Counted from the stretch's first letter, positions 1 through 8,608 are shown. The stretch: DNA of 64,000 nucleotides from JANJTY01 sp038257155 (GCA_038257155.1 JBBSJP010000014.1:33567-97566); one strand, 5' to 3'. The notes: generated by a model not told the origin, from the sequence alone. Made by a program: numbers and translations.

Positions 1-2434
1 CCTGCGCCTTCATGCGGCGCAGGTGCGAGCGCGCGTCGTCGAGCGAATTGATGGTCGCCTTGAAGTCGCCATCGGCACCGTAAAGAATCGTGCCGGTGGA
101 ATAGACGCGCGGCCCGACCATGGCACCCGACTTCACCAGCTCGGCCTGCGAGAAGACGAACTCGGTGGTGGCGGAAGGGTCGTGCATCGCGGTCACGCCG
201 AAGGCCAGGTTGGCGTAGTAGGCCCAGTTCTGCTGCGGCACCACGCCGCCGCCGAAGTTCGCCGCGTGTGCGTGCACGTCGACCAGGCCCGGCATCAGGG
301 TCTTGCCGGCCACATCAATCACCCGCGCGCCCTCTGGAATCGTCACCGAATCACGCGCACCGACCGCCACGATGCTGTGGCCGCGCGTGACCAGCACACC
401 GTCTTCGATTACTTCCTCGCGATTGTGTGCGTCGCGCATGGTGATGATGCGACCGCCCACGAAGGCGACAAGGTCCGTCGGCTTGTCGGTTGGCAGGCTG
501 AGGCCAACGTCAATGCCGGTGAGCTCGCCCACCTTGGGCAACTCTTTCGGCGCGCCCGGCAGGAAGGCGAAGCTGTCTTTCAGGTCGCGGCTGAAGTATT
601 CGGGCCCAACCATCCAATGCAGGCGGCTGGAATCAGCCGACCAGTGCAGATAGGAACCTGCATCACGGCTGACCTGGGTCACCGGAACCGCCTTCGTGTC
701 CTTGCTCAGTTCGATGCTGGCGCCCGTGGCGGGCAACGGCGCGACATAGGCATTGAACAGCTCGGTGAAGGCCACCCATTTGCCGTCAGGGCTGATGGCG
801 ACCGAGTTGACGTACTTGAGATTGAAGATCTCGCGCGGCTCTTCGCCATTGATGCCGACGCTCATCAGCTTCTTGCTCAGGCCACCGCCGGTGAAGTAGG
901 TGATGCGGCTGGCATCGGGCGAGAACTGCGGGTCACGCCCACCTTTCGCGATGCGGCGTGCTTCGCCGCCCGCTGCTGGCATCACAAAGATGCCGGTCTC
1001 GCGCGAGAACTGCCCGCCGGTCAGGCCACCACCGCCGGTGCGCGCGTAGACGATCTGCTGGCCGTCGGCCGAATAGCGCGGGCCGTAGTAATAGCCCTTT
1101 TCAGCGCTGAGCGTGCGGCGCTGGCCACTGGCCAGATCGAGCACATGCATTGCACCCATCTCGGCATCCGACCAGGTCGTGTACAGCAGGCTGCCACCAG
1201 TGGGTGAGAACGCCGGCTGGTATTCGAAACTCTGCGCATCGGCCGTCAGCCGCACCGGCTTGCCATTCGGCAGTGCCTTGCGCCACAGCTTGCCGGCCGC
1301 ATGGAAGATCAGGGTCTTGCCGTCCGGGCTGGTGGCCACGTCGCGGATCATCTTCGGTTCGAACGCGTCGCCATCGAGCTGCTGCTCGAAGCGCAGGGCT
1401 TCGGCGAGCTTCTGCTCGACGTCGGCACTGAAAGGAATCTGCGTCGGTGTGCCACTCTGCATGTCGACCCGCCACAGCTTGCCCTGCGCCCAGACGATGC
1501 TGGCAGCCGAGTCCGGGGTCCATGCGAAGCCGGTGTAGGGCCCAAAGATCGCCCAGGCTTCCTGTTGGTCATGCGACAGCCCGTCCCATACCGGGCGCAC
1601 GACGCCAGTGGCCAGGTCCATCACCTGCAGCACGGTCTTTTCGCGCACGCGTTTGACGAAAGCGAGCTGCTTGCCGTCCGGCGAGGGCTGCGGCCGCACC
1701 GCGCCACCCGGCGTGTTGACAATGGTTTCCGTCTCGCCGGTTTCGCGGTCGAGCCGATTGATGGCGTAGATCGTGTCGTGCGGATTCTTGTTGTACTGAA
1801 AGGTGGGCCCATCGCTGACATCTTCAGAGAAGTACACGTAGCGGCCATCGGGAGACATGGCCGGTTCGCCGAGGTCCTGCTGGTCGTTCTTCTGCTTGGT
1901 CAGCTGCAGGCCAGATCCACCGCTGCGGTGATACATCCACAGCTCACCAGCACCCAACGAGCGCTGCCCGGTGAAGTGCTTGCGACCGATCAGGTAATCG
2001 CCGTCGGGTGTCCAGACCGGATTGTTGAGCAGGCGGAAATCTTCCTTGCTCACTTGCGCGGCATTCTTGCCATCGACGCCGACGCGCCACAGGTTATGGC
2101 CGCCGCCGCGGTCGGAACTGAAAGCGATTTCCTTGCCATCGGGCGAGAAACGCGGCTGAACGTCGTAGGCCGCGCCCGAGGTCAGGCGACGTGCCTTGCC
2201 GCCTTCAACGGGGAGCAGGTAAAGATCGCCGAGCAAGTCGAACACGATGGTCTTGCCGTCCGGCGACAGATCGAGACTCATCCAGGTGCCCTCGTCCACC
2301 GTGAAGCGCACGGTCTTGCCGGGCATGGCCGTGTCGACGTCCCATTTGGCTTCGTCGTCCTTGGGCTTCTTTGCCAGAGCAGAGCCGGCGGCAAACAGGG
2401 CCAGCGAAAGGGCGAGAGTCAGGCTGCTACGCAT
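1..2434 (-). CDS. TolB-like beta-propeller / amidohydrolase fusion exoprotein (3' end outside window)
   Basis: About 811 codons are visible and the gene runs off the left edge, so the C-terminus is missing. The ATG at 2434 opens a Sec signal peptide (MRSSLTLALSLALFAAGSALA). Residues ~50-650 hold many PD40/WD40-like blades of the SPDGK-x-I-x-F type, as in TolB. From ~residue 670 an amidohydrolase domain begins (VAFVGGRIITMRD, then GLVDVHAHA near residue 718, whose HxH would bind catalytic metal). Proteins with this architecture are usually 1000-1100 aa and secreted, with unknown substrate. Hydrolase activity is inferred; the remaining metal ligands lie outside the window. No frameshift was seen in the stretches I translated. 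Confidence 0.85.
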   Translation of the reverse strand, partial: MRSSLTLALSLALFAAGSALAKKPKDDEAKWDVDTAMPGKTVRFTVDEGTWMSLDLSPDGKTIVFDLLGDLYLLPVEGGKARRLTSGAAYDVQPRFSPDGKEIAFSSDRGGGHNLWRVGVDGKNAAQVSKEDFRLLNNPVWTPDGDYLIGRKHFTGQRSLGAGELWMYHRSGGSGLQLTKQKNDQQDLGEPAMSPDGRYVYFSEDVSDGPTFQYNKNPHDTIYAINRLDRETGETETIVNTPGGAVRPQPSPDGKQLAFVKRVREKTVLQVMDLATGVVRPVWDGLSHDQQEAWAIFGPYTGFAWTPDSAASIVWAQGKLWRVDMQSGTPTQIPFSADVEQKLAEALRFEQQLDGDAFEPKMIRDVATSPDGKTLIFHAAGKLWRKALPNGKPVRLTADAQSFEYQPAFSPTGGSLLYTTWSDAEMGAMHVLDLASGQRRTLSAEKGYYYGPRYSADGQQIVYARTGGGGLTGGQFSRETGIFVMPAAGGEARRIAKGGRDPQFSPDASRITYFTGGGLSKKLMSVGINGEEPREIFNLKYVNSVAISPDGKWVAFTELFNAYVAPLPATGASIELSKDTKAVPVTQVSRDAGSYLHWSADSSRLHWMVGPEYFSRDLKDSFAFLPGAPKELPKVGELTGIDVGLSLPTDKPTDLVAFVGGRIITMRDAHNREEVIEDGVLVTRGHSIVAVGARDSVTIPEGARVIDVAGKTLMPGLVDVHAHAANFGGGVVPQQNWAYYANLAFGVTAMHDPSATTEFVFSQAELVKSGAMVGPRVYSTGTILYGADGDFKATINSLDDARSHLRRMKAQ

Positions 2435-2578
2435 CGGGCGGTTCCTGGAAGGCACAAGGGCCGAATCCTATCAGCCCGTGTCAGCCGGGAGCCGTGCCAG
2501 AAGTCGCGCTTCAGGTGCAATTGTCGCGCCAGTTTCCGCGAAATTGGTGAACACACTCGGCGCGCGCTGGAGCCGGTT

Positions 2579-2614
2579 GGTTGCGAAGCCGCGCTTCCGC
2601 GCGACGTCGCAACC
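2579..2614 (-). terminator. hairpin after the small secreted protein gene
   Basis: GGTTGCGA (2579-2586) and TCGCAACC (2607-2614) form a perfect 8-bp stem, with a further GCGC/GCGC pairing inside. It lies 14 bases after the stop at 2629 on the minus strand and before the next minus-strand gene. There is no T-run, so it may be a processing or attenuating hairpin rather than a strong terminator. Confidence 0.4.
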
Positions 2615-2628
2615 ATGCATTACCGCGA

Positions 2629-2955
2629 TCAGTCGAAATCGAAATCGATGACGACGTCGTCTTCGCAGAAGTCGATCCAGTCCGAGTAGGCGACGTAGCC
2701 GCCACGGAAGGTGGCGCGGAACTGCCACGCACAGTCGCTGTCATCGGTGCTCGAGTCCCACACCAGCTCGGCGGAATCCTCGGCGGCAATGCCGCCGCCG
2801 ATCTGGAATGGTGCCCAGCTCTCGGCATCCTCGGACACTTCGATCTTGACGATGTCGGTATCGGAATTGTTGTTGACGGTGAAGCTGTAGTTCTGCGCCA
2901 TCACAGAGAATGAAACGAGTGAGGCAATGGCGGTGACAAGCAGCAGTCGACGCAT
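2629..2955 (-). CDS. small acidic secreted protein, unknown function
   Basis: This 108-aa protein begins MRRLLLVTAIASLVSFSVMAQ, a clear Sec signal peptide ending at AQ-NYSF. The frame is open upstream to 3015, but AGGGG seven bases before 2955 supports the later start. The mature protein (~87 aa) is very acidic, ends DDVVIDFDFD, and has two cysteines (DCAWQF and DFCEDD) that could form one disulfide. Its NYSFTVNNNSDTDI opening and W/C spacing resemble a loosely defined group of small periplasmic proteins with N-terminal NxT-type repeats; this is from memory. No function can be assigned. It has its own ribosome site and stands alone between the exoprotein and the isomerase gene. Confidence 0.8.
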   Translation of the reverse strand: MRRLLLVTAIASLVSFSVMAQNYSFTVNNNSDTDIVKIEVSEDAESWAPFQIGGGIAAEDSAELVWDSSTDDSDCAWQFRATFRGGYVAYSDWIDFCEDDVVIDFDFD

Positions 2956-3149
2956 GGTTGATCCCCTGTTTGTTGTGCCCCTCTGCCCGGACGGGCAGAG
3001 CGCGCGAGCAAGCATAGGCAGATTGACGAAGGCTCGATAGTGGTCGGATCCACACTCCGTGCCCTACCCCCTGTGTGACGATCGCCTTGCAGGATGCTCC
3101 GTTGGATCCCGGCAAAGTCCGATGCCGTACCGATGACCGGCCTGGTCAG

Positions 3150-3779
3150 TTACGACTGGCGTGACGCGGACGCGGGGATGCTAGCCAGTCGCGTGTAGGG
3201 CTCGCGTGTGAACAGCGCGGGATCCTGCAGGTAGGCCTCCAGCATTGGCAACGCGTCGAGACCCCAGAAGCACTCGCCGTCCACCACGGCCGTCGGTACA
3301 CCGAACACGCCAGCCGCCTTCGCAGCCTCGAAGTTGGACCGCAGCTCCGCCTTGGCCTTCGGATCGCCGATTGCCGCTTCCGGGTTGGCAATCGCCAATC
3401 GCTCAGCAACGGGCGCGAGGGCTTGCACGCTGTCTGCGGCCTTGCCCTCGGTCCAGATCCAGTCAAACAGCGCAGTGACAGCCGCGGCCGAGCTGCCTGC
3501 CGCGATACACAGTCGCAGGGCCATCAGTGGATTGAAGGGATGGGTGGGCGGAAAGCACAAGGGCACGCCGAGACGCTCCGCCTGGAACTGCACGAATCGG
3601 TAGGTAAATTCGCGTTTGCCGGGAATTTCGGCCGGGCCTTTCTGGCCGAGGTGCCCCAGCAATCCGGCAAACAGGAGGGGACGCGGTACCAGCTCGTGGG
3701 TCTCGCCCAGGCGCCGCATGGCCGGCCAGGCCAGGTGGGCGAAGGGGCTGATGAAATCGAAATACCAGTCGATGCGCAC
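3150..3779 (-). CDS. 2-hydroxychromene-2-carboxylate isomerase family protein (DsbA-like fold)
   Basis: The 209-aa product starts RIDWYFDFISPFAHLAWPA after a GTG, the diagnostic N-terminus of the glutathione-dependent HCCA isomerase / kappa-GST family; the SPF serine is the usual thiol-activating residue. The C-terminal part carries GVFGVPTAVVDGECFWGLDAL, the family's conserved cis-Pro loop. The frame is open to 3980, but GAGG eight bases upstream of the GTG at 3779 and the family N-terminus fix the start. Family members isomerise aromatic catabolites or act as glutathione S-transferases. No catabolic genes are nearby, so the physiological substrate is unknown. The gene is divergent from the membrane protein at 3867. 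Confidence 0.85.
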   Translation of the reverse strand: MRIDWYFDFISPFAHLAWPAMRRLGETHELVPRPLLFAGLLGHLGQKGPAEIPGKREFTYRFVQFQAERLGVPLCFPPTHPFNPLMALRLCIAAGSSAAAVTALFDWIWTEGKAADSVQALAPVAERLAIANPEAAIGDPKAKAELRSNFEAAKAAGVFGVPTAVVDGECFWGLDALPMLEAYLQDPALFTREPYTRLASIPASASRQS

Positions 3780-3866
3780 GGGCTGACCTCGCGGGGGCTG
3801 TCGGGTTAGTGTGATGGTTTCCGGGTCGCTGCGCAGCGCATTCCAGGCGCTTTCAGGAAGACGACG

Positions 3867-4712
3867 ATGGCCAGCAACGAGATCCAGTACGTCCCGCTGG
3901 ACGTGGCGCAGATGCAGCGCTTCCGCAGCAATGTGGCGGCCGCGCTGGCGCGACGCGGCCGTGGTTACATGGCCGAACAATGGCTGGCAACCAGTGAACT
4001 GTTGCTGGTCGGCTGCGTCGGCTTGTTCGGCATGTGGCTGCTCGACTGGTCGCCGGAAGGCGCCGTGGCCTGCCTGCTGCTTGGCCTTTGGGCCAAGATC
4101 ATCGGCGACCTGATGAAGTACAGCCTGGCCCGCCGCGCCGTGCTGCGCCTCAGCGAAGAATGGAACGACGACACGCAGGTGTGGGCGGTCGGCAACGCCT
4201 TGATGGATGGCGAAACCCGGCTTCGCGCCGACCGCCTAGGTGGTTACATGCCGGGCATGGGCCTGTTCGTCGATCTGGTGTTTGGCAGCATCGGTACCGG
4301 CGTCATCGTCAAGGTGTCCGGGCTGTACCGGCCAGAGACCTGGCAGATGCTGCTCGAGCAACGCGAATGGCGCTGGGTGCTGATCGGCATGGTCTGGTGG
4401 CAACTGATGGCGGCGGCACTGAGTACCCTGCGCCACGCCTGGCTGGGTGAGCGCGCCGGTCGCCTGCAGTTCGCCGCTGGCGGACGCGGCCTGGGACTGT
4501 TCCTGCTGATGTTTCCCGTGCTGATCTTCTACGGCGAAAGCGAGGGCAACGCGCGCGGGGTTGTGCTTGTCTCGCATCTCGCCCTGATCCTGCTTGCACT
4601 GCTCGGCCTGTTCGGCTGCTGGCTGCTGCAGCGCGAAACCCGTTGGCTGCGCGACTGGCATCGACGCGAACTGGCCGACCAGACTCGCAGTTATCCACGC
4701 CGCGCCCCATAA
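3867..4712 (+). CDS. integral membrane protein, unknown function
   Basis: This 281-aa protein has about five or six hydrophobic segments: a pair near residues 42-80 (LLLVGCVGLFGMWLL, AVACLLLGLWAKII), one around 130-150, one near 170-190, and two in the C-terminal third (GLFLLMFPVLIFY, LALILLALLGLFGCWLL). It ends in a basic tail. AGGA lies about eight bases before the ATG. I do not recognise the family. Only seven bases separate its stop from the AMP nucleosidase start, so the two may be co-transcribed, though a -10-like hexamer also lies at that junction. Confidence 0.75.
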   Translation: MASNEIQYVPLDVAQMQRFRSNVAAALARRGRGYMAEQWLATSELLLVGCVGLFGMWLLDWSPEGAVACLLLGLWAKIIGDLMKYSLARRAVLRLSEEWNDDTQVWAVGNALMDGETRLRADRLGGYMPGMGLFVDLVFGSIGTGVIVKVSGLYRPETWQMLLEQREWRWVLIGMVWWQLMAAALSTLRHAWLGERAGRLQFAAGGRGLGLFLLMFPVLIFYGESEGNARGVVLVSHLALILLALLGLFGCWLLQRETRWLRDWHRRELADQTRSYPRRAP

Positions 4713-4713
4713 T
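4708..4713 (+). promoter_or_regulatory. -10-like hexamer before amn
   Basis: CATAAT (5 of 6 matches to TATAAT) ends six bases before the amn ATG at 4720 and overlaps the TAA stop of the preceding gene. There is no Shine-Dalgarno sequence before amn, so transcription could start at or next to the ATG. No good -35 is visible, so chance is possible. Confidence 0.3.
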
Positions 4714-4719
4714 CCGCCC

Positions 4720-5493
4720 ATGAAAAACAAGAGCGATATCGTTTCGAACTGGCTGCCACGCTACACCGGCGTGCCGCTTGAAGGCTTCGGGCAGAACATC
4801 CTGCTGACCAACTTCGGCGGCTACCTGGATCACTTCGCACGCATGACGGGTGCCGAAGTCGTGGGCCGCGACCGACCCATGCCAAGCGCCACGGTGGATG
4901 GCATCACCATGATCAATTTCGGCATGGGCAGCGCCAACGCCGCGACCGTGATGGACCTGCTCACCGCGATCAAACCCGGTGCCGTGCTGTTCCTGGGCAA
5001 ATGCGGTGGACTCAAGCGCAAGAACCAACTGGGCGATCTGGTTCTGCCCATTGCGGCGATCCGTGGCGAGGGCACTTCCAACGACTACCTGCTGCCCGAG
5101 GTGCCTGCGTTGCCGGCCTTCGCCCTGCAGCGCGCGGTATCCACCATGATCCGCGACCTCGACCATGACTACTGGACCGGCACGGTGTACACCACCAACC
5201 GCCGGGTCTGGGAGCACGACGCGCACTTCAAGGCCTACCTGCGCAAGACGCGCTGCATGGCCATCGACATGGAGACCGCGACGATCTTTTCGGTGGGTTT
5301 CGCCAACGGCATTCCGTCCGGCGCGCTGCTGCTGGTTTCCGATCAACCGATGGTGCCCGAAGGCGTCAAGACCGAAGCCAGTGATCTGGTGGTTTCCACC
5401 AACTACGTCGAGTCGCACATCCAGATCGGTATCGAGGCATTGCGCCTGATCCGCCGTCACGGCAAATCGGTGAAACACCTGCGTTTCGAATAA
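4720..5493 (+). CDS. amn: AMP nucleosidase
   Basis: The 257-aa product belongs to the nucleoside phosphorylase superfamily and hydrolyses AMP to adenine and ribose 5-phosphate in the cytosol. Visible family segments are TMINFGMGSANAATVMDL, LFLGKCGGLKRKNQLGD (phosphate/sugar site) and CMAIDMETATIFSVGF, the latter with the ME pair that contacts ribose, followed by LLLVSDQPMVPEG. The short length matches the form seen in xanthomonads and lacks the N-terminal domain of the ~480-aa E. coli enzyme. The frame is open to 4594, but MKNKSDIVSNWLPRYTG is the family start. It follows the membrane protein gene by seven bases and ends at a shared bidirectional hairpin. Confidence 0.92.
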   Translation: MKNKSDIVSNWLPRYTGVPLEGFGQNILLTNFGGYLDHFARMTGAEVVGRDRPMPSATVDGITMINFGMGSANAATVMDLLTAIKPGAVLFLGKCGGLKRKNQLGDLVLPIAAIRGEGTSNDYLLPEVPALPAFALQRAVSTMIRDLDHDYWTGTVYTTNRRVWEHDAHFKAYLRKTRCMAIDMETATIFSVGFANGIPSGALLLVSDQPMVPEGVKTEASDLVVSTNYVESHIQIGIEALRLIRRHGKSVKHLRFE

Positions 5494-5500
5494 GGCAAGA

Positions 5501-5520
5501 CCCGGCACCAAGGTGCCGGG
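5501..5520. terminator. bidirectional terminator hairpin between amn and the lipoprotein gene
   Basis: CCCGGCAC and GTGCCGGG form a perfect 8-bp stem around a CAAG loop. It sits seven bases after the amn stop and nine bases after the stop of the convergent lipoprotein gene, so it can end transcripts from both sides. No strong T-run is present on either side. Confidence 0.6.
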
Positions 5521-5529
5521 CCAGATCCC

Positions 5530-5838
5530 TTACCAGGTAAAGGTCAGCGAGATCACGTCCGGCAGATCCTTGCCGGCAACGAAGCGCGCCTTGCAGTCGA
5601 ACACCTGCTTCAGTTCGCGCGGCAGTCCCGGATCAAAGGTGATCTCGGACTGGATGTGAATCACGTCTTCGCCTTCGGGCTTGGCCTTGGCGGTCATGTC
5701 GCCCACGTCGAGCGCGACGCTGCGGTCGGTCATTCGCGCCTTGATGGCTGCCTCACAGGCCTGTGCCGCCTTGCCTTCGCGCCCGCCACCGCAGGCAGCC
5801 AGCATCAGCGCCAGACTTGCCAGGATGAGACTACGCAT
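5530..5838 (-). CDS. small predicted lipoprotein
   Basis: This 102-aa protein starts MRSLILASLALMLAACGGG, a type II signal peptide with lipobox LAAC (Cys16). The start is well supported by AAGGAGAG upstream of the ATG at 5838. The mature part contains AQACEAAIKARM, a predicted beta-rich segment and CKARF, so two further cysteines could pair. It resembles small periplasmic hypothetical lipoproteins of xanthomonads; no function is known. It lies downstream of dnaG on the same strand, where rpoD is found in many proteobacteria, with a 178-base gap. Confidence 0.8.
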   Translation of the reverse strand: MRSLILASLALMLAACGGGREGKAAQACEAAIKARMTDRSVALDVGDMTAKAKPEGEDVIHIQSEITFDPGLPRELKQVFDCKARFVAGKDLPDVISLTFTW

Positions 5839-6016
5839 AACAACTCTCCTTTTCGTTCGACCCCTCCGGTCGTCACCGCCCCAAACCTCGGGACGATCCG
5901 TCGAACAATCCTTTTCAAATCAGGCTCCTTATACGAGCAAGTTACCGCAGTACCTTAGCCATGTCATCTGTGTGACCAATGGCACAGCGTGAAACCGCCG
6001 CATGCGTCGCAATTTC

Positions 6017-7786
6017 TCACTCCTTTGTTGAACGCGAGAGCGCAGCGATCTCAGCTTCCAGCACGCGAATGCGCGACTCCGCACTCATCCAGGTGCTGCG
6101 CTCCTCGGCGCTCAGCGCAGACAGCTTTCCCAGCGCGTTGAGCTTATCAGTGACCTCGCCTCGCTGTTGCCGGATCGTCTCCAGCTCCAGCCGCAGCACT
6201 GCGCCAGTCATTTCCGGGCGCCACTCTTCCGGATCGGTGAGCAGGTCGGCCATCGCCAGTTTCTCCAGTGCCGAGCGCTCTTCGCGTCCATCGAAGTGCT
6301 CGAGGATCGCGGCCGTACTGATGTCCGGGCGGGCACGAATCAGTTCGATCAGTTCGACCAGCAAGCTGACACCACGTTGGCGCAACTGGGCGAAGGCGTA
6401 GTCGAGCGGCACGCGGTCAACCAGCAGCGGCCTTTGCAGCAGCAGCGCGATGGCGGTGCGCACCAGGCTGCTGCGCGGCGCTGGCCCGCCACTGCGGCGC
6501 GGCTCGCTGATGCGCGGCGCGGCCTCGATCTGCAATCCCACTCCGCTCAGTTCGGCCAGACGTTGTGCCATGAGGTCGCGAAAGGCGCCATCGGGAATCT
6601 GCTTCAGCAGCGGTCGGCAGTGCTCGGCCAGACGCGCCTTGCCGTCGATCGAGCCGAGCTGGATATCGCGCGACATTTCAGCGAAGAAGAAGGTCGACAG
6701 CGGCATGGCTTTCTTCATCTGAGCCTCGAAGCCGGCCGCGCCCTCGCGTCGCACCAGGCTGTCGGGATCATCACCTTCGGGAAGGAAGAGGAAGAAGGCC
6801 TGGCGACCATCGCGCAGGCGCGGCAACACCGATTCCAGCGCCTTCCAGGCGGCACCACGACCGGCGCGATCGCCATCGAAGCAGAAATACACATCGGCCG
6901 CGTTGCGGAACAGCAGTTCGGCATGGTCCGGCGTGGTGGCGGTGCCGAGCGTTGCCACGGCGGTACTGACGCCGAACTGCGAGAGGGCCACCACGTCCAT
7001 GTAGCCTTCCACCACGATCAGGTTGGGGATCTTGCTGTGCGCCTGGCGCACCTGCCACAGACCGTAGAGCTCGCGACCCTTGTGGAACAGCGGGGTCTCG
7101 GGTGAGTTGAGGTATTTGGGGGCGTCGTCCTTTTCCAGCACGCGTCCGCCGAAGGCAATCACCCGGCCGCGGCGGTCGTGGATAGGAAACACGATGCGGT
7201 CGCGGAACTTGTCGTAGATCTTGCCGCCATCGCTCCTGGACAGCAGGCCGACCTTGTCGAGCAGATCTAGGCGTTCACGGCTGGTGCCAAGCGCCGACTT
7301 CAGCGCATCCCAACCCTGCGGCGCGTAGCCGACGCTGAAGCGTTCCAGTACCTCCCGATCGAGACCGCGTTGCTGCAGATAGTCTTGCGCGCGCTTCGAG
7401 GCCTGCAGCTGCTGACGGAAGAAGCTGCCAGCCTCGCTGCAGGTTTCGATCAGCGCTGCGAAGTCGCCCTGCTCGTTGCGCTGACGGGTCTCGCGCGGCA
7501 CTTCCATGCCGGCGCGCTTGGCCAATTCCTCGACCGCATCGAGAAACTCCAGGCGGTCGTAGTCCATCAGGAACTTGATCGCCGAACCGTGTGCGCCGCA
7601 ACCGAAGCAGTGGAAGAACTGCTTGCCAGGACTCACCGTGAAGCTGGGGCTGCGTTCGTCATGAAACGGACAGCGCGCCGAGAACTCACGCCCCTGCCGC
7701 TTGAGCGGCACCCGCACCCCGATCAGTTCGACGATGTCGGTGCGCGCCAGCAGTTCGTCGATGAAGGCGTCGGGGATGCGGGACAC
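6017..7786 (-). CDS. dnaG: DNA primase
   Basis: The 589-aa primase makes RNA primers at the replication fork. The N-terminal CHC2 zinc finger is intact (Cys39, His42, Cys60, Cys63 within CPFHDERSPSF and FFHCFGCGAHG). The RNA-polymerase core includes YDKFRDRIVFPIHD. The Toprim metal site follows, with Glu260 in VVEGYMDVVAL and the DGD at 304-306 in CFDGDRAG. The C-terminal ~150 residues would be the DnaB-binding helicase-interaction domain. Translation starts with GTG (VSRIPDAFIDELL) at 7786; no clear Shine-Dalgarno is visible. It is the distal gene of rpsU-yqeY-dnaG, separated from yqeY by repeat-rich DNA. rpoD does not follow. Confidence 0.97.
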   Translation of the reverse strand: MSRIPDAFIDELLARTDIVELIGVRVPLKRQGREFSARCPFHDERSPSFTVSPGKQFFHCFGCGAHGSAIKFLMDYDRLEFLDAVEELAKRAGMEVPRETRQRNEQGDFAALIETCSEAGSFFRQQLQASKRAQDYLQQRGLDREVLERFSVGYAPQGWDALKSALGTSRERLDLLDKVGLLSRSDGGKIYDKFRDRIVFPIHDRRGRVIAFGGRVLEKDDAPKYLNSPETPLFHKGRELYGLWQVRQAHSKIPNLIVVEGYMDVVALSQFGVSTAVATLGTATTPDHAELLFRNAADVYFCFDGDRAGRGAAWKALESVLPRLRDGRQAFFLFLPEGDDPDSLVRREGAAGFEAQMKKAMPLSTFFFAEMSRDIQLGSIDGKARLAEHCRPLLKQIPDGAFRDLMAQRLAELSGVGLQIEAAPRISEPRRSGGPAPRSSLVRTAIALLLQRPLLVDRVPLDYAFAQLRQRGVSLLVELIELIRARPDISTAAILEHFDGREERSALEKLAMADLLTDPEEWRPEMTGAVLRLELETIRQQRGEVTDKLNALGKLSALSAEERSTWMSAESRIRVLEAEIAALSRSTKE

Positions 7787-7801
7787 TTGGAAAGGCCGGA
7801 A

Positions 7802-7855
7802 TTTGGGATTCGGGATTCGCTAGGAAGCCGGGATTCGGGATTCGGAATTCGCTAA
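7802..7855. repeat. heptamer-type tandem repeat (GGGATTC unit)
   Basis: The stretch just upstream of dnaG repeats GGGATTC with small changes (GGGATTCGGGATTCG twice, then a GGAATTCG variant). It resembles the CCCCGTT heptamer arrays at 16452 and 30938. Confidence 0.7.
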
Positions 7856-7887
7856 AGCAGAAGCACGCATCCGGACGCCGTGCGCTC

Positions 7888-7946
7888 CGTAGGGTGGGCC
7901 TTGGCCCACCGTTGCGGATCGACGGTGCGCCAAGGCGCACCCTACG
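7888..7946. repeat. 59-bp REP-like palindromic element, copy A
   Basis: CGTAGGGTGGGCCTTGGCC at the left is mirrored by a right arm with the same outer CGTAGGGTG / CACCCTACG ends, separated by a short GC-rich centre. The right arm has the GTGCGCC...GGCGCAC variant. It lies between dnaG and yqeY, 43 bases from copy B. Confidence 0.85.
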
Positions 7947-7988
7947 CGGCTAGGGATGTGCGCTCAAGCAGGTGGATGCGAGACCCTC

Positions 7989-8047
7989 CGTAGGGTGGGC
8001 CTTGGCCCACCACGACGGATCAACGGTGGGCCAAGGCCCACCCTACG
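7989..8047. repeat. 59-bp REP-like palindromic element, copy B
   Basis: The same length and outer ends as copy A. Here both arms carry the GTGGGCC...GGCCCAC core. The tandem A/B placement in an intergenic gap suggests RNA structure or a nucleoid-protein site. Confidence 0.85.
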
Positions 8048-8063
8048 AGAGTGAATCCCTGCG

Positions 8064-8510
8064 TTACCCCGCCAATCGCTGCTTCACCATCGCCGACACC
8101 TGCCCCATGTCGGCCTGGCCCGCCAGGCGCGGCTTCAACACACCCATCAGCTTGCCCATGTCGGCCGGGCTGCTGGCGCCGGTTTCGGCCACCGCGGCAT
8201 CAACCGCTGCGCGGATGTCCGCCTCGGACATGCGCGCCGGCAGGTAGGTCTCGATCACGCCCAGCTCGAAGCGCTCCTGCGCGGCGAGGTCTTCGCGGTT
8301 GGCAGCCTCAAACTGGCTTATCGAATCCTTGCGCTGCTTGACGGCTTTCTCCAGCACGGTCAACACGGCGGCATCGTCGAGTTCGATGCGCTCGTCGACT
8401 TCACGCTGCTTGACCGCCGCCTGCAGCAGGCGGATCACGCCAAGACGCGGCTTGTCGCCGCCCTTCATGGCGGTCTTCATGTCGTCGCTAAGGCGGGTTT
8501 TCAGGGACAT
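8064..8510 (-). CDS. yqeY: GatB/YqeY domain-containing protein
   Basis: The 148-aa protein matches the stand-alone YqeY family, which resembles the tail domain of the amidotransferase subunit GatB and may bind tRNA; its exact role is unresolved. Typical segments are LKTRLSDDMKTAMKGGDKPRLGVIRLL, QREVDERIELDD and LPARMSEADIRAAVDAAV. GGAGAAAG before the ATG at 8510 fixes the start over the longer frame to 8573. It is the middle gene of rpsU-yqeY-dnaG, the usual arrangement in this group. A terminator-like hairpin separates it from rpsU, so its level may depend on read-through. Confidence 0.93.
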   Translation of the reverse strand: MSLKTRLSDDMKTAMKGGDKPRLGVIRLLQAAVKQREVDERIELDDAAVLTVLEKAVKQRKDSISQFEAANREDLAAQERFELGVIETYLPARMSEADIRAAVDAAVAETGASSPADMGKLMGVLKPRLAGQADMGQVSAMVKQRLAG

Positions 8511-8551
8511 GGTCTTTCTCCAATGGCGGGAAATGCGGTCGACAGAAACGC

Positions 8552-8586
8552 AGAAAGCCGGCTCGGTGGACACCGGCCGGCTTTCT
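8552..8586 (-). terminator. terminator/attenuator between rpsU and yqeY
   Basis: AGAAAGCCGGC (8552-8562) and GCCGGCTTTCT (8576-8586) form an 11-bp stem. In the direction of rpsU transcription the descending arm ends in TTTCT and is followed by CGTTTCTG. It begins 23 bases after the rpsU stop and would reduce expression of yqeY and dnaG relative to rpsU, as in the classic rpsU-dnaG attenuation. Confidence 0.7.
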
Positions 8587-8608
8587 TGGAGACGGGTAGC
8601 CTTACGGC

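Noticed and set aside
23..1207. 394-codon plus-strand frame at the left edge
   Set aside because: Antisense shadow of the propeller-amidohydrolase gene, whose blades and signal peptide are unmistakable.
5839..6016. Regulatory RNA or promoter between dnaG and the lipoprotein
   Set aside because: No convincing -10/-35 pair or structure; only the good AAGGAGAG ribosome site of the lipoprotein stands out.
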